From Persicobacter psychrovividus (GTDB taxonomy: Bacteria; Bacteroidota; Bacteroidia; Cytophagales; Cyclobacteriaceae), in contig NZ_AP025292.1 of the NCBI RefSeq assembly GCF_036492425.1, positions 2,976,001-3,040,000 of the forward strand: a stretch of 64,000 bases of DNA, in the 5' to 3' direction. Below, piece after piece: positions 8,979-18,465 of the stretch (its first letter is position 1; each line of letters opens with the position of its first letter). The position numbers and the translations under genes were made by a program. The notes below the pieces were generated by a model. The model was not told the DNA's origin, ran no database searches, and was given only the letters and a program-made list of their open reading frames with translations.

Positions 8979-9815
8979 AGTATTTATTATAGGCACCAAT
9001 TAACAAAGATAACAATTGGCAAGGAGAATAAAACCCTAAACCGCCTTCATTCCCCGACACTTCCCTTGTTCCCCGATGGGCTGTTTCAGGCAGTGGTATG
9101 GTAAGTGAAAGGGCAGCCGCTTCCCTTGTTTTCAGCATCAACCGATCGTTACCTGAAGGAAACACCCCATGACCTCGATTAGTTTTTAAATCCCGCGCGA
9201 TAACCTTCCATTGTCCCCATATATTTTATTTACAGATGCTCTCGTGAACAACAGAAAACCACACTAAGCTTAGCGATTGCCTCATGATCTATTATTGAAG
9301 GCATCAGCGCATACCATCCAATCGGGTTTCCTTAATCAGTAATCAAAAATAGAAGGTCTGATTCACGAAGTCAGAAAGATCGTGTGGCGTTGAGGCATCC
9401 TGTCACCACTTCCTCCTGGGTTCATCAATAATTCGCCTAAAGTGCTGGCAAATATTTTCAGAAGGGCACTTGCTACGCATTGAAAAGAAATTTTCAATCA
9501 AAAATATAACATATTAAAGAAGTTACTTTTTTTAGAAATCATTCCCGACCCTGATTTTTTGGACAAAAAAAATAGCTTGACTGTAAATGTTACGAAAAAT
9601 AGCCATTTCAAAAGTTCGCTTTATCACTTTTTATAGATTTCCAACAAGCACCTCCCACTTGACAAAATCAAATCGCTAAAAACAAGAAACTTAGCCACAT
9701 TCATGATTCTTATCAGTCGATCAACTGATAAAAGAAATGAAAATGAGCTTAAAATTTGGTGTACTTCGAGCCTTCAAAAAAGATATATCACCCAAAAACA
9801 TAATTCACCCGTCTT
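8979..9815. other. 837-base intergenic region before nrdD
   Basis: This region lies between the divergent uvrA and nrdD genes. No coding frame with recognisable content was found on either strand. It contains A/T-rich runs in the second half and one strong palindrome (9710-9731, listed separately). A repeated phrase CTTCCCTTGTT occurs twice near 9060 and 9121. Promoters for uvrA and nrdD are expected here. Confidence 0.5.
9710..9731. promoter_or_regulatory. 22-bp palindrome upstream of nrdD (candidate operator)
   Basis: Perfect 8-bp arms, TTATCAGT and ACTGATAA, are separated by 6 bases, ending 84 nt before the nrdD ATG. Size and symmetry suit a dimeric repressor or activator. Which protein binds is unknown; because nrdD works without oxygen, an Fnr/Crp-type regulator is one guess, although the arms do not match the classical Fnr half-site. 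Confidence 0.45.
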
Positions 9816-11981
9816 ATGAATGTCATTAAACGAAGTGGGGCTGTTGAGCCATTTGAATCCCAAAGAATTGCTATCGCTACTGAAAAAGCAGGTGCATCGC
9901 ATGAGTTATCCCTCTGTATTGCACAAGAAGTCGAGGAAAAAATTGTCGCCTCTTCTGACTATAAATTTTTATCAGTATTCGATTTAGAGCGATTGGTGGA
10001 AGACCGTTTAATGTTTCATAATGAATATGAGGTGGCACGAAGCTATATCGAATACCGCAGTATTCATGCGGTAACACGCCAAACCGACAGCATGATCCTC
10101 AAGTTTGCGGATGAGGCCATCAACTTGTCGAATGTAGAGAACGAAAATGCCAACATGCCCGAGCACGTTTTCACCGCCAAGCTGACCCGTATGTCTTCGG
10201 AGGTTTCTAAGGAATACGCCAAAAACTTCCTGATTCCAAAGAAGCACATCAGAATGCATGAGGAAGGTTGGATTTATATCCATGACTTCAACTCTTATGC
10301 CGTAGGAATGCAAAACTGTATGTTCGTGGATTTGGGTGATCTGATGAGCAAACCAATTTACACTTCCAACGGATCTATGCGACCTCCACGTTCAATCCGT
10401 TCTGCCATGCAGTTGGTGGCGGTCATTTTTCAGTGTCAGTCGAATTGCCAGTTTGGGGGTATTGCCTCCAATAAATTTGATTATGACATGGCACCTTTCA
10501 TAGGGATGTCATTTGAAAAACACTTCAAAAATGCCGCAGAACTTTTAGGGATAGACATCACCCCAGGCATGAATCTTCAGATGGAAGATACCGACCTGAT
10601 GGCGAATTTCCCAAAAGCTTATGCGTTTGCCCTGAAGAAAACACGTGAAGAGGCTTTTCAGGCAGCAGAGGCACTGATTCACAACCTCAACCACCTTGAA
10701 TCACGGGCAGGAAATCAGCTTCCTTTTGTTTCGATCAATTATGGAACAGATACTTCTGCTGAAGGCCGACTGGTCATCGAATCCATGCTCCGATCAACCA
10801 TCAAAGGGATCGGGCAGGAATTTTCTACACCTATATTTCCGATCCAGATCTGGAAACATAAAAAAGGCGTGAGCGACGAAACAGGGCGCAATGGCGATTT
10901 GCTGAAATTGGCGATCGAGTGTACAACAAAGCGCGTGTATCCCAACTATGTGAATGTTGACGCAGAAGTTTACGAAGCTAAAACCCCCGATGAAGAAGCC
11001 GCGACAATGGGTTGCCGTACCCGTAACGGTAAAAATCGCCACGGATCCAACGGGAAGTCTGGTCGCGGTAACCTGAGCCCTGTAACCATTAACCTCCCAA
11101 AGCTGGCCATAGAAATTCAGAAAGAAAACCCTTCTGATCCGTGGGCTGCTTTTAATGCCCAACTACTGGAACTGATCGATACAGGTGTAGATATGCTGAC
11201 TGAGCGATTGAAATGGCAGAAAAAACAGCTCGCAAAATCGGCACCATTCATGTACCGAAACGACACCTGGAAAGGCGGCGCCAAGCTGAAGGAAAACGAC
11301 CGCATTGGTGAAGTACTGAACTCAGGAACACTTGCCGTTGGCTTTATTGGTATGGCAGAAGCTTTGATCGTCATGATGGGCAAACACCACGGAGAAGATC
11401 AGGCCGCTTATCTTAAAGCTCAGGAGATTACAAAACTGATGTATGAGCGTGTCAATACACATGCCGACCGCACCAACCTGAACCTGTCTTTATATGCCAC
11501 ACCTGCCGAGTCCCTGTGTCATAAGTTTGCCAAATTACTGAACAAACAGTATGGTGAAATTAAGAATGTCAGCGACAAGGATTTCATCACCAACTCTTTC
11601 CATATTCCAGTATGGCACGAGATTGATGCCATTGAAAAAGTGGAAAAAGAAGCCTTCTTCCATCATTATTGTACCGGAGGCTCGATCACTTATATCGAAC
11701 TGAATTCCGATTTAAGCAGTGCCCCTGATGTATTGCTGCCAGTGGTGCAGCATGCCATGAACAGCGGAGTGTATTATTTTGCCATGAACATTCCGATCGA
11801 TGATTGTATGGAATGTGGCGAAAGAGGCCTGATGCCTGAAGAATGCCCAAAATGTGGCTCTGATGACATCATGCGTTTGCGTCGTGTAACGGGGTATATC
11901 ACAGGGAACTTTCGTGAGCGTTTTAACAACGGCAAGCAAGAAGAGGTAGGCATGCGTGTTAAGCACCATTTTAAAGGATAA
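9816..11981 (+). CDS. nrdD: Anaerobic (class III) ribonucleoside-triphosphate reductase
   Basis: 721 residues. It makes deoxyribonucleotides from ribonucleotides using a glycyl radical. Visible parts: an N-terminal ATP-cone (about 3-90, VIKRSGAVEPFESQRI ...), the catalytic barrel, a C-terminal zinc site made of CMECG and CPKCG (about 664-683), and the glycyl radical loop RRVTGYITGNF near residue 692. The activating radical SAM enzyme NrdG is not encoded in this window, so it must be elsewhere. The gene is preceded by a long non-coding region with a palindrome and followed by a strong terminator, so it is a single-gene unit. It implies a capacity for DNA synthesis under low oxygen. Confidence 0.95.
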   Translation: MNVIKRSGAVEPFESQRIAIATEKAGASHELSLCIAQEVEEKIVASSDYKFLSVFDLERLVEDRLMFHNEYEVARSYIEYRSIHAVTRQTDSMILKFADEAINLSNVENENANMPEHVFTAKLTRMSSEVSKEYAKNFLIPKKHIRMHEEGWIYIHDFNSYAVGMQNCMFVDLGDLMSKPIYTSNGSMRPPRSIRSAMQLVAVIFQCQSNCQFGGIASNKFDYDMAPFIGMSFEKHFKNAAELLGIDITPGMNLQMEDTDLMANFPKAYAFALKKTREEAFQAAEALIHNLNHLESRAGNQLPFVSINYGTDTSAEGRLVIESMLRSTIKGIGQEFSTPIFPIQIWKHKKGVSDETGRNGDLLKLAIECTTKRVYPNYVNVDAEVYEAKTPDEEAATMGCRTRNGKNRHGSNGKSGRGNLSPVTINLPKLAIEIQKENPSDPWAAFNAQLLELIDTGVDMLTERLKWQKKQLAKSAPFMYRNDTWKGGAKLKENDRIGEVLNSGTLAVGFIGMAEALIVMMGKHHGEDQAAYLKAQEITKLMYERVNTHADRTNLNLSLYATPAESLCHKFAKLLNKQYGEIKNVSDKDFITNSFHIPVWHEIDAIEKVEKEAFFHHYCTGGSITYIELNSDLSSAPDVLLPVVQHAMNSGVYYFAMNIPIDDCMECGERGLMPEECPKCGSDDIMRLRRVTGYITGNFRERFNNGKQEEVGMRVKHHFKG

Positions 11982-12000
11982 CCTACAATAGCACGAAAAC

Positions 12001-12037
12001 AAAAGGCGGGGACATCATATCCTCGCCTTTTGTTTTT
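12001..12037 (+). terminator. Rho-independent terminator of nrdD
   Basis: AAAAGGCGGGGA and TCCTCGCCTTTT form a long stem followed by GTTTTTT, starting about 20 nt after the nrdD stop. Confidence 0.88.
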
Positions 12038-12106
12038 TATCGTATTGTTACAACCCACAATTTTTAGGGGGCTATTTACAGGTTATATCCCTGAAGGGTG
12101 GTAACA

Positions 12107-13285
12107 CTATTTTTTCATCAGTGCCAAAGCTGTTTCAGCAAGCCATGCCGTACCCAGCGGCAACACCTCCTCATTGAGGGTCATGGCAGGGTGATGCAAC
12201 GAATGCGAAACTTCAGGAGCAATCATACTGCCCAACAAACCAAAAACAGAAGGTACCTGCTGTGCCATAAAAGAGAAATCCTCCGCGCCCATTGTTGGCG
12301 GAATCCTGATCAGTCGCTCCGCACTGCCAAGCAAGCCCACAGCCACTTCAGCACCTACCTTTACCGCTTCAGGGTGGTTCTCCGTAACATCATAATGCTG
12401 AGTGATGTCATAGATAGCCGTTCCTCCATACATTTCCGCTGTTTGTTTCGCTATCGCTGAAATCCGATCTCGGAGCACCTGCATGGTCGCTTGAGAAAGT
12501 GCCCGCGAAGTGCCCTCCAGCACTACTTTGTCAGCAACCACATTCGGAGCAAAGCCGCCATTGATTGTCCCTATCGACACCACCGCCGCTTCAGTAGGCG
12601 AGATATTTCTTGTAACGATCGTCTGTAACTGGCTAATCACCTGCGCGGCAATGACAATCGCATCCACCCCCATCTCAGGCGACAATCCCCCATGGGAGGC
12701 TTTGCCATGAATCTCAATAGTGAAAATATCCGCCGCCGCCATAATTGGCCCTTCCTGCACACTCATCACACCACTTGGCATCATTGGTACCTGATGCAAA
12801 GCCACCGCATAATCCACCCCATCCATCACCTGTTCCTTCACCATGCGTTCTCCTCCCGAGTAACGGTCGGGATCATCGTAATTATTCTCCTCAGCAGGCT
12901 GAAAAATAAAACGGATCGTTCCCTGAAAGTCTTCCTGATGAAGCAACTGCGCCGCCCCAAGGAGCATGGCCGTGTGTGCATCGTGTCCGCAGGCATGGGA
13001 AATATTGGGTACCGTCGACTGAAAAGGAAGGCTGGTCTGTTCCTGAATGGGCAGGGCATCCATATCAGCACGCAATGCAATCGTCGGGCCCTCTCCCTTA
13101 ACCATATCCGCCACCACCCCTGTAACTGCAACGCCCGTTCGTGGTTCAAGCCCCAATGCGCTCAGCTCAGCAGCCACTCGTTCTGCGGTCTGAAACTCCT
13201 TGTAACCCAACTCTGGATGGGCATGAAAATGCCTGCGATGCTCAAGGATATAGGACTGAATAGACTTTGCTTTTTCTAAAATCAT
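12107..13285 (-). CDS. M20-family amidohydrolase (N-acyl amino acid / IAA-amino acid hydrolase type)
   Basis: 392 residues, typical of the M20D metal-dependent amidohydrolases that remove acyl groups from amino acids. Metal-binding and catalytic features are visible: ALRADMDALPIQE near residue 75, SHACGHDAHTAMLLGAA near residue 98, and a downstream IPPTMGAEDFSFM near residue 335. The lid/dimerisation domain begins near GKASHGGLSPEMGVDA. There is no signal peptide, so it should be cytosolic. The exact substrate cannot be read from sequence. It is monocistronic and converges with nrdD. Confidence 0.88.
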   Translation of the reverse strand: MILEKAKSIQSYILEHRRHFHAHPELGYKEFQTAERVAAELSALGLEPRTGVAVTGVVADMVKGEGPTIALRADMDALPIQEQTSLPFQSTVPNISHACGHDAHTAMLLGAAQLLHQEDFQGTIRFIFQPAEENNYDDPDRYSGGERMVKEQVMDGVDYAVALHQVPMMPSGVMSVQEGPIMAAADIFTIEIHGKASHGGLSPEMGVDAIVIAAQVISQLQTIVTRNISPTEAAVVSIGTINGGFAPNVVADKVVLEGTSRALSQATMQVLRDRISAIAKQTAEMYGGTAIYDITQHYDVTENHPEAVKVGAEVAVGLLGSAERLIRIPPTMGAEDFSFMAQQVPSVFGLLGSMIAPEVSHSLHHPAMTLNEEVLPLGTAWLAETALALMKK

Positions 13286-13408
13286 AATGGTATAAAAATC
13301 TATTAATGAGAAAAATACAAGATACTTATAGTTCTTAAACTCCCTTGATTTAAAGGGAGTTTATTAATATTTATATAAAAAACATTTTTAAGCTAACTGC
13401 ACATCATG

Positions 13409-13416
13409 TAATTTTG
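13409..13416 (+). promoter_or_regulatory. Candidate -7 element before the AsmA-like gene
   Basis: TAATTTTG matches the Bacteroidota -7 consensus TAnnTTTG and lies 111 nt before the start codon. No clean -33 TTTG was seen, so this is tentative. Confidence 0.35.
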
Positions 13417-13527
13417 CACCTTAGAAAGTATCGGGTATATTAATGAAAATGAATTCAAAATGATGTGTCTTTATTTTGTACCTTATTACAACGAGCATCG
13501 ATCTAAATAAAAACTAAGAACTATTAT

Positions 13528-16398
13528 ATGAAGAAGCTGTTATTTACGCTTGGAGGCGTTATTGTGCTTATCATTCTTGCCTTGGCTATTGCCCCTTTTC
13601 TTTTTAAAGATAAGATAGAAGGGGCGGTAAATGAGGCCATGAAAGAAAACCTCAATGCAGATGTTTACTACAACACCGATGAGTTTTCACTTTCATTCTT
13701 TAAAAACTTCCCCAACCTCACCGTTGGGATGCAAAATTTTGGAATTGTAAATCATGCCCCTTTTGAGGGCGATACACTGGTGAAGGTTGGCGAGTTTAAC
13801 ATTTCGGTGAATGTGGCCAGTTTAATCTCGGGAAAAGTAAGCCTGAATAATGTATCTCTCAAGCAGCCCGACATTCGGGTGAAAGTCCTTCAGGATGGCC
13901 GTGCGAATTACGACATCGCTAAAGCGACAGAAGAAACAGCCCCAAAAGAAGAAACGGCCTCAGAAGGCGACGGCCCTGCGATTTCCATCAACCACTGGGA
14001 AATTATTGATGGCCGATTAAGCTACGACGACCTTTCAAGTGATCTCCATTTCAATATGCACGGACTTCAACACCGTGGCGCAGGAGATTTTGCGAAGTCA
14101 AATTTTGATATGACAAGCAAAACCCACATCGAAGGCATGAACCTGAAGATGGAAAAAACGGCCTATCTTGAAAACAGGCCTTTCGACCTTGATGCGACGG
14201 TCAATATGGATTTGGAACACATGAAATTCACCCTCAAGGAAAACACCCTGAAGATGAATGATCTTGCCTTGCATGTGGAAGGCTTTGTGGCCATGCTTGC
14301 GGATGAAAACATTCAGGTGGACCTGAAATTCAACTCGCAGGACAACACCATTAAATCGGTGCTCTCGCTGGTACCAAAAGTATTCCTCGAAGATATTAAA
14401 GATGTTAAAACCGATGGTAACTTTGAGTTCAAAGGATTTGCCAAAGGGTTTTACAATGCGCAACAGATGCCTGCATTCGGGCTCGATTTTAAATTGGACA
14501 ATGGAAATATCCGTTACCCTGATTTGCCTACGGCCATCCGTAATCTGAACTTTGAACTTCATGTAAAAAATGAGGATGGGGTGATCGACAACACCTCTGT
14601 CAACATTCCGAAGTTTCATGTTGATCTTGGTAAAAACCCTATTGATGGAAACCTGATGATCAAAGACCTGAAGAAATTCCCTATTGACGGTGCCATTAAA
14701 GGAACGATCAATTTGACTGACCTGGCAGATTTGGCGCACCAGCAGGGGCTGAAAATGAAAGGGGTTTATAAGATCGATATCAATGCGCACGGTTATTACG
14801 ACAGCCTCACCAATACGATTCCAGTTTTGGATGGTAGCATGAGTTTGACCGATGGCTACTTTGAGTCCAAAGATTTCCCGATTCCTGTGGAAGGGATGAA
14901 CTTTACGGCAAAGGTACAGAGCCCTGAAGGAAAAATGAGCTCAACAACCATGATGGTGGATAATTTCCGCATGATGATGGAGCAGGAAACGTTTACGGCT
15001 TCCATGAAAATTTTCGACCTGAATGATCCTAAGTGGGACATTAAGGCACAAGGAAATGTGGATTTGGCGACTATGGCCAAAGCTTTCAAGCTCGACAGCA
15101 TGGAGCTCGAGGGGAAAATCTATGCCGACATCACCACCAAAGGGAAAATGTCTGATGTAGAAAAAGAAGCCTACGACAAGCTCCCAACAAGTGGTAAGGT
15201 CAATCTGAAAAACCTCATCTTTATCAGTCCTGACTTCCCGCAGGGAGTACGCATTGCAAGTGCCAACGCCGTTTTCAATCCAAAAAATATCGAACTCAGC
15301 AACCTGAGTGGCAAGATTGGTAACAGCGACATGAACATTAAGGGGAAAATCAGCAACTACATTGCTTATGCCCTCAAGGACGAAACCCTTCGCGGCACGA
15401 TGACTTTCAACAGTACCCGTTTCAACCTGAATCAGTTTATGGTCGAAGCGCCTGAAGATGAAGAGGTCGCGAAAGCGGAAACCAAAGATCCTGACAGCGC
15501 GCAAGAGGTGGTGGTGATTCCTAAAAATCTCGATCTGACGTTCATGGCATCTATTAAAGAAACCATCTACGATCAGATGGTTCTCAAAAATCTGAAAGGG
15601 AAAATCAGTCTGAAAAATGGCCTGGCAACCCTGGACGGTGTGAATTTCAATACCATGGGCGGTAAGGTAGGCATGAGTGGCGTTTATAACTCTACCAATG
15701 TCAGGAAACCATCTTTCGGCTTTAATTTCGATATGAGTCAGATAGACATTCCGCAGGCTTATGCATCGCTGAACACCGTACAGGCGGCGGCACCTATTGC
15801 CAAGGAGATGAATGGAAAGTTCAGTACCAATTTCTCTATGAAGGGTATTTTGCTGAAAGATATGAGCCCTGATATGAATACGATGGATGGCTCAGGAGAT
15901 ATTGAGATCCGTGAGGCATCGGTAAAAAATTCAGGAATTGTAAAAGGCATTTCGGCCATTTCAGGCTTCTCGAGTAAAAGTGAGAACATCAATATGAAAG
16001 ATGTCATCATTAAAACACGAATTGAAAACGGTCGGGTGAAGGTGCAGCCTTTTGATGTGAAAATTGGCGAGTACACCGCAACAATTGATGGCAGCAACGG
16101 CTTTGATAAATCCCTTGATTACAATATGAAAGTATTGGTGCCTACCAAAGGGTTGGGCAAAGAGGCCAATAAAGTGATTGGTGATTTGTTTGGCACAAAA
16201 ACGGATGTGGTACCCGAGGCGATGCGTTTCAACTTTAAAGTGGATGGCAATTACGACAAGCCAAAATACAAACTGGTAGGGACGGAATCTGTCGCTGGAA
16301 AAAGTTCTTCCAAAAGCAACTCCTCGAATGCCAATAAGGAAACCCCAAAAACAGATGTAAAGAAAGAAGCCCAAAAGATTTTGGACAAACTCTTCTAA
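13528..16398 (+). CDS. AsmA-like envelope protein
   Basis: 956 residues with one N-terminal membrane anchor (about 5-27, LFTLGGVIVLIILALAIAPF) and a long periplasmic part. The pattern FNISVNVASLISGKVSLNNVSLKQPDI and the repeated beta-rich segments match the AsmA family, now regarded as bridge-like lipid-transport or outer-membrane biogenesis proteins. A C-terminal AsmA_2-like part (about 660-900) ends in a Ser/Asn/Lys-rich tail. An acidic/alanine-rich insert (EETAPKEETASEGD, about 133-147) looks like a flexible linker. The specific role in this organism is inferred only. Confidence 0.85.
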   Translation: MKKLLFTLGGVIVLIILALAIAPFLFKDKIEGAVNEAMKENLNADVYYNTDEFSLSFFKNFPNLTVGMQNFGIVNHAPFEGDTLVKVGEFNISVNVASLISGKVSLNNVSLKQPDIRVKVLQDGRANYDIAKATEETAPKEETASEGDGPAISINHWEIIDGRLSYDDLSSDLHFNMHGLQHRGAGDFAKSNFDMTSKTHIEGMNLKMEKTAYLENRPFDLDATVNMDLEHMKFTLKENTLKMNDLALHVEGFVAMLADENIQVDLKFNSQDNTIKSVLSLVPKVFLEDIKDVKTDGNFEFKGFAKGFYNAQQMPAFGLDFKLDNGNIRYPDLPTAIRNLNFELHVKNEDGVIDNTSVNIPKFHVDLGKNPIDGNLMIKDLKKFPIDGAIKGTINLTDLADLAHQQGLKMKGVYKIDINAHGYYDSLTNTIPVLDGSMSLTDGYFESKDFPIPVEGMNFTAKVQSPEGKMSSTTMMVDNFRMMMEQETFTASMKIFDLNDPKWDIKAQGNVDLATMAKAFKLDSMELEGKIYADITTKGKMSDVEKEAYDKLPTSGKVNLKNLIFISPDFPQGVRIASANAVFNPKNIELSNLSGKIGNSDMNIKGKISNYIAYALKDETLRGTMTFNSTRFNLNQFMVEAPEDEEVAKAETKDPDSAQEVVVIPKNLDLTFMASIKETIYDQMVLKNLKGKISLKNGLATLDGVNFNTMGGKVGMSGVYNSTNVRKPSFGFNFDMSQIDIPQAYASLNTVQAAAPIAKEMNGKFSTNFSMKGILLKDMSPDMNTMDGSGDIEIREASVKNSGIVKGISAISGFSSKSENINMKDVIIKTRIENGRVKVQPFDVKIGEYTATIDGSNGFDKSLDYNMKVLVPTKGLGKEANKVIGDLFGTKTDVVPEAMRFNFKVDGNYDKPKYKLVGTESVAGKSSSKSNSSNANKETPKTDVKKEAQKILDKLF

Positions 16399-16413
16399 AC
16401 AAAAAATAAAGAC

Positions 16414-17063
16414 ATCGGGTAGATGGCTGGTGAAAGAAAATTTCCTCTTTCACCAGTACACCTCCCACACCACCCTGCATACGGATCCGTACAGGGCGGT
16501 TTCTTGTCTTGAAATTATTAACCTCAATGACTTTCATTTCCTGTCGTTATCTTTCGGCATAAACACTCTTACCTATTTTCGGATTCCGTCCTATCTTCCA
16601 GTAAGGAGTCCCTTTCGGGCATCTGCTATCATCTGCTTTACAGTAACTTTCAGTTGAAAATCTGACAAGATTCAGTCCTTCCATAGATTGTGAGACCTCT
16701 GTAGTTCTTACAGCTCATTGCCTCTATGTACTATGACCTCTGCTGACTTCTCGCAATAAACCTTTTTCGACCAGGTATTACTGTCTGCGAGACCTCCCGC
16801 GGTAAGACGACTTAACTTTCTCTCCATCTACCTGCACCATTTACAGCATTGCCTTCCGAGTAGTTTTGGACTTCGTTTTGTTTGGCAAACTTATCCAGAC
16901 AACACTGCCTCATGATGTTCGTGTCCCTCAGGCCAGAGATTTGCATACAGCTTCCTTCAGATTATACCTCACGGTAAACACCCTTGCCTTCTGCTATGTG
17001 GTTGGCACTACTAACCCCCACTACGGACTTGCACCGATTAGTTAATCGCCATGCACGGCGCAC
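16414..17063 (-). ncRNA. ORF-less group II intron, bacterial class C (IIC)
   Basis: Read on the minus strand, the segment starts with GUGCGCC at 17063 and proceeds through domain I motifs highly similar to the known IIC ribozymes: AAGGGUGUUUACCGUGAGG, AAUCUGAAGGAAGCUGUAUG, CACGAACAUCAUGAGGC, AUAAGUUUGCCAAACAAAAC, GAGGUCUCGCAGACAG and AGAAGUCAGCAGAGGUCAUA. Domain V is ACCGCCCUG-UACGGAUCCGUAUG-CAGGGUGGU (about 16474-16505), followed by a domain VI hairpin and an end near CGAU at 16414. Total length is about 650 nt, and domain IV contains no reverse transcriptase gene, so splicing or mobility would need a maturase supplied from elsewhere. It sits immediately after the terminator of the upstream yceI gene, the typical IIC target. 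The exact 3' boundary is estimated. Confidence 0.85.
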
Positions 17064-17105
17064 CAAAAAAAAGGCTATCTCATCATTCGAGATAGCCTTT
17101 TTTTT
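17064..17105 (-). terminator. Terminator of the yceI pair; group II intron target
   Basis: AAGGCTATCTC-gaatgat-GAGATAGCCTT with long A and T runs on either side forms a strong bidirectional hairpin 13-50 nt downstream of the yceI stop codon. The group II intron begins one base after the T-run on the same strand. Confidence 0.9.
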
Positions 17106-17117
17106 ATGCTTTAAATA

Positions 17118-17729
17118 TTAAGAGTTGGCCTGACCGACTAAATCTACATCGAGCGTAAACTCATCGTAGATTGTTTTGTCACCCAAATTATCGAAGAAGC
17201 TTCCTGATCCGTAGCGTACATCAAAAGCCGTACGGTCAACTTTAATCGTTGCTTTGGCCTTCATTTGATCTTTCGATACATCAATTTTTGCTGGAAAGCT
17301 GATCTCTTTTGTAATTCCTTTGATCGTCAAATCGCCAACCACTTTGTATTCATTTTTTTCTTTGCCCTGACGGTAAGCCTTCTTGATCGTGAATTTCGCC
17401 ATTGGGTGCTTTTCAACACCAAAAAAGTCTGCTGACTTCAAATGCCCTTCCAATTTTTGCTTGTGCTCACCTTCCAGGTCGCGAACATCAATTGAAGACA
17501 TGTCGATCTCAAAATCACCTTTGATTTGATCACCATCCATGTGTAAATGCCCAGACTGTGCTTTTACCATTCCCCAGTGCTCACCAGTAACTTTTTCACC
17601 AGTCCATTTAATTTTTGATAATGACGGGTTCACCTTGTACATTTTTGCCGCAGGCTTAAAGGCAAAAGTTACGGCAACGATAAGCGCCATGCTCATCACG
17701 AAGAAAAGCGATTTGCTAAATGATTTCAT
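17118..17729 (-). CDS. YceI-like lipid/isoprenoid-binding family protein (paralog 1)
   Basis: 203 residues with a signal peptide (about 1-27, FVMSMALIVAVTFAFKPA) and one YceI domain (about 30-198). YceI proteins form an eight-stranded lipocalin-like barrel that binds long isoprenoid chains in the periplasm. Family features include YKVNPSLSKIKWTGEKV, the GDLTIKGITKEISFPA segment, and VDRTAFDVRYGSGSFFDNLG. A closely related copy lies 31 nt upstream in the same direction, so the two are probably an operon produced by tandem duplication. Confidence 0.9.
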   Translation of the reverse strand: MKSFSKSLFFVMSMALIVAVTFAFKPAAKMYKVNPSLSKIKWTGEKVTGEHWGMVKAQSGHLHMDGDQIKGDFEIDMSSIDVRDLEGEHKQKLEGHLKSADFFGVEKHPMAKFTIKKAYRQGKEKNEYKVVGDLTIKGITKEISFPAKIDVSKDQMKAKATIKVDRTAFDVRYGSGSFFDNLGDKTIYDEFTLDVDLVGQANS

Positions 17730-17760
17730 AGTTTTTTTATGGTTTTGGTTGTTTGAATAA

Positions 17761-18363
17761 TTATTTCTGATTGGCTTTGATGTTCACTTCAAGCTTGAAG
17801 TCATCATAAATGGTCTTATTTCCGAGGTCGTCAAAAAAGCTTCCCGACCCATAGCGTACATCAAAAGCGGTTCTGTCCACAGTAATGAGTGCCTTTGCGG
17901 TAATAAAGGTAGGAGACAAAGCTATGGTTGCAGGAAAGTGAATCTCTTTGGTAATCCCCTTGATCGTCAAATCGCCTATTACCTTGAATTCATCCTGCTG
18001 TTTTCCCTGACGATATACTTTTTTGATTTTGAAAGTGGCGGTTGGGTAAGCCTCCACATTAAAAAAATCTTCCGATTTCAAATGTTTCTCAAGTTTGCGC
18101 TTCATAAACCCTTTCAGGTCTTCAACCACCATCGAGCTCATATCCAATACCACAAGGCCGCTTTCTATTTTTCCGTCAGCAACATGCAGCACGCCTTCCT
18201 TTACAGCCACATGGCCATAATGGGAGCCGCCTACTTTTTCCCCCGTCCACTTCACCTGACTGTGATCCGTATCAACAGTATATTGTTCCGCAGTGTTCGA
18301 GAGGGCAAAAGCGGTCAGTAAACTGCTCATTGCCAATAGGAGAACAAGAATATGGTAGCGCAT
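17761..18363 (-). CDS. YceI-like lipid/isoprenoid-binding family protein (paralog 2)
   Basis: 200 residues with a signal peptide (about 1-22) and a single YceI domain. It shares almost the whole C-terminal half with its neighbour (GDLTIKGITKEI, VDRTAFDVRYGSGSFFDDLGNKTIYDDF), while the N-terminal strands are more divergent (YTVDTDHSQVKWTGEKVGG). First gene of the two-gene set. The ligand is not predictable from sequence. Confidence 0.9.
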   Translation of the reverse strand: MRYHILVLLLAMSSLLTAFALSNTAEQYTVDTDHSQVKWTGEKVGGSHYGHVAVKEGVLHVADGKIESGLVVLDMSSMVVEDLKGFMKRKLEKHLKSEDFFNVEAYPTATFKIKKVYRQGKQQDEFKVIGDLTIKGITKEIHFPATIALSPTFITAKALITVDRTAFDVRYGSGSFFDDLGNKTIYDDFKLEVNIKANQK

Positions 18364-18465
18364 GAAATAATTGTTTACGTGTAATATATTATTTTAATTC
18401 TGTGAACGTAAACCATCAATCAAAAGGTTGCATTTTCATTCATTTAATTTAGAAAATGTCAGCCC

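Noticed and set aside
14098-14790. Minus-strand frames inside the AsmA-like gene
   Set aside because: Complement of a long gene with consistent domain content; no family match or start context.
16430-16657. Short protein-coding frames in the 16.4-17.1 kb gap
   Set aside because: They fall within the group II intron RNA and have no family content; a maturase remnant could not be identified.
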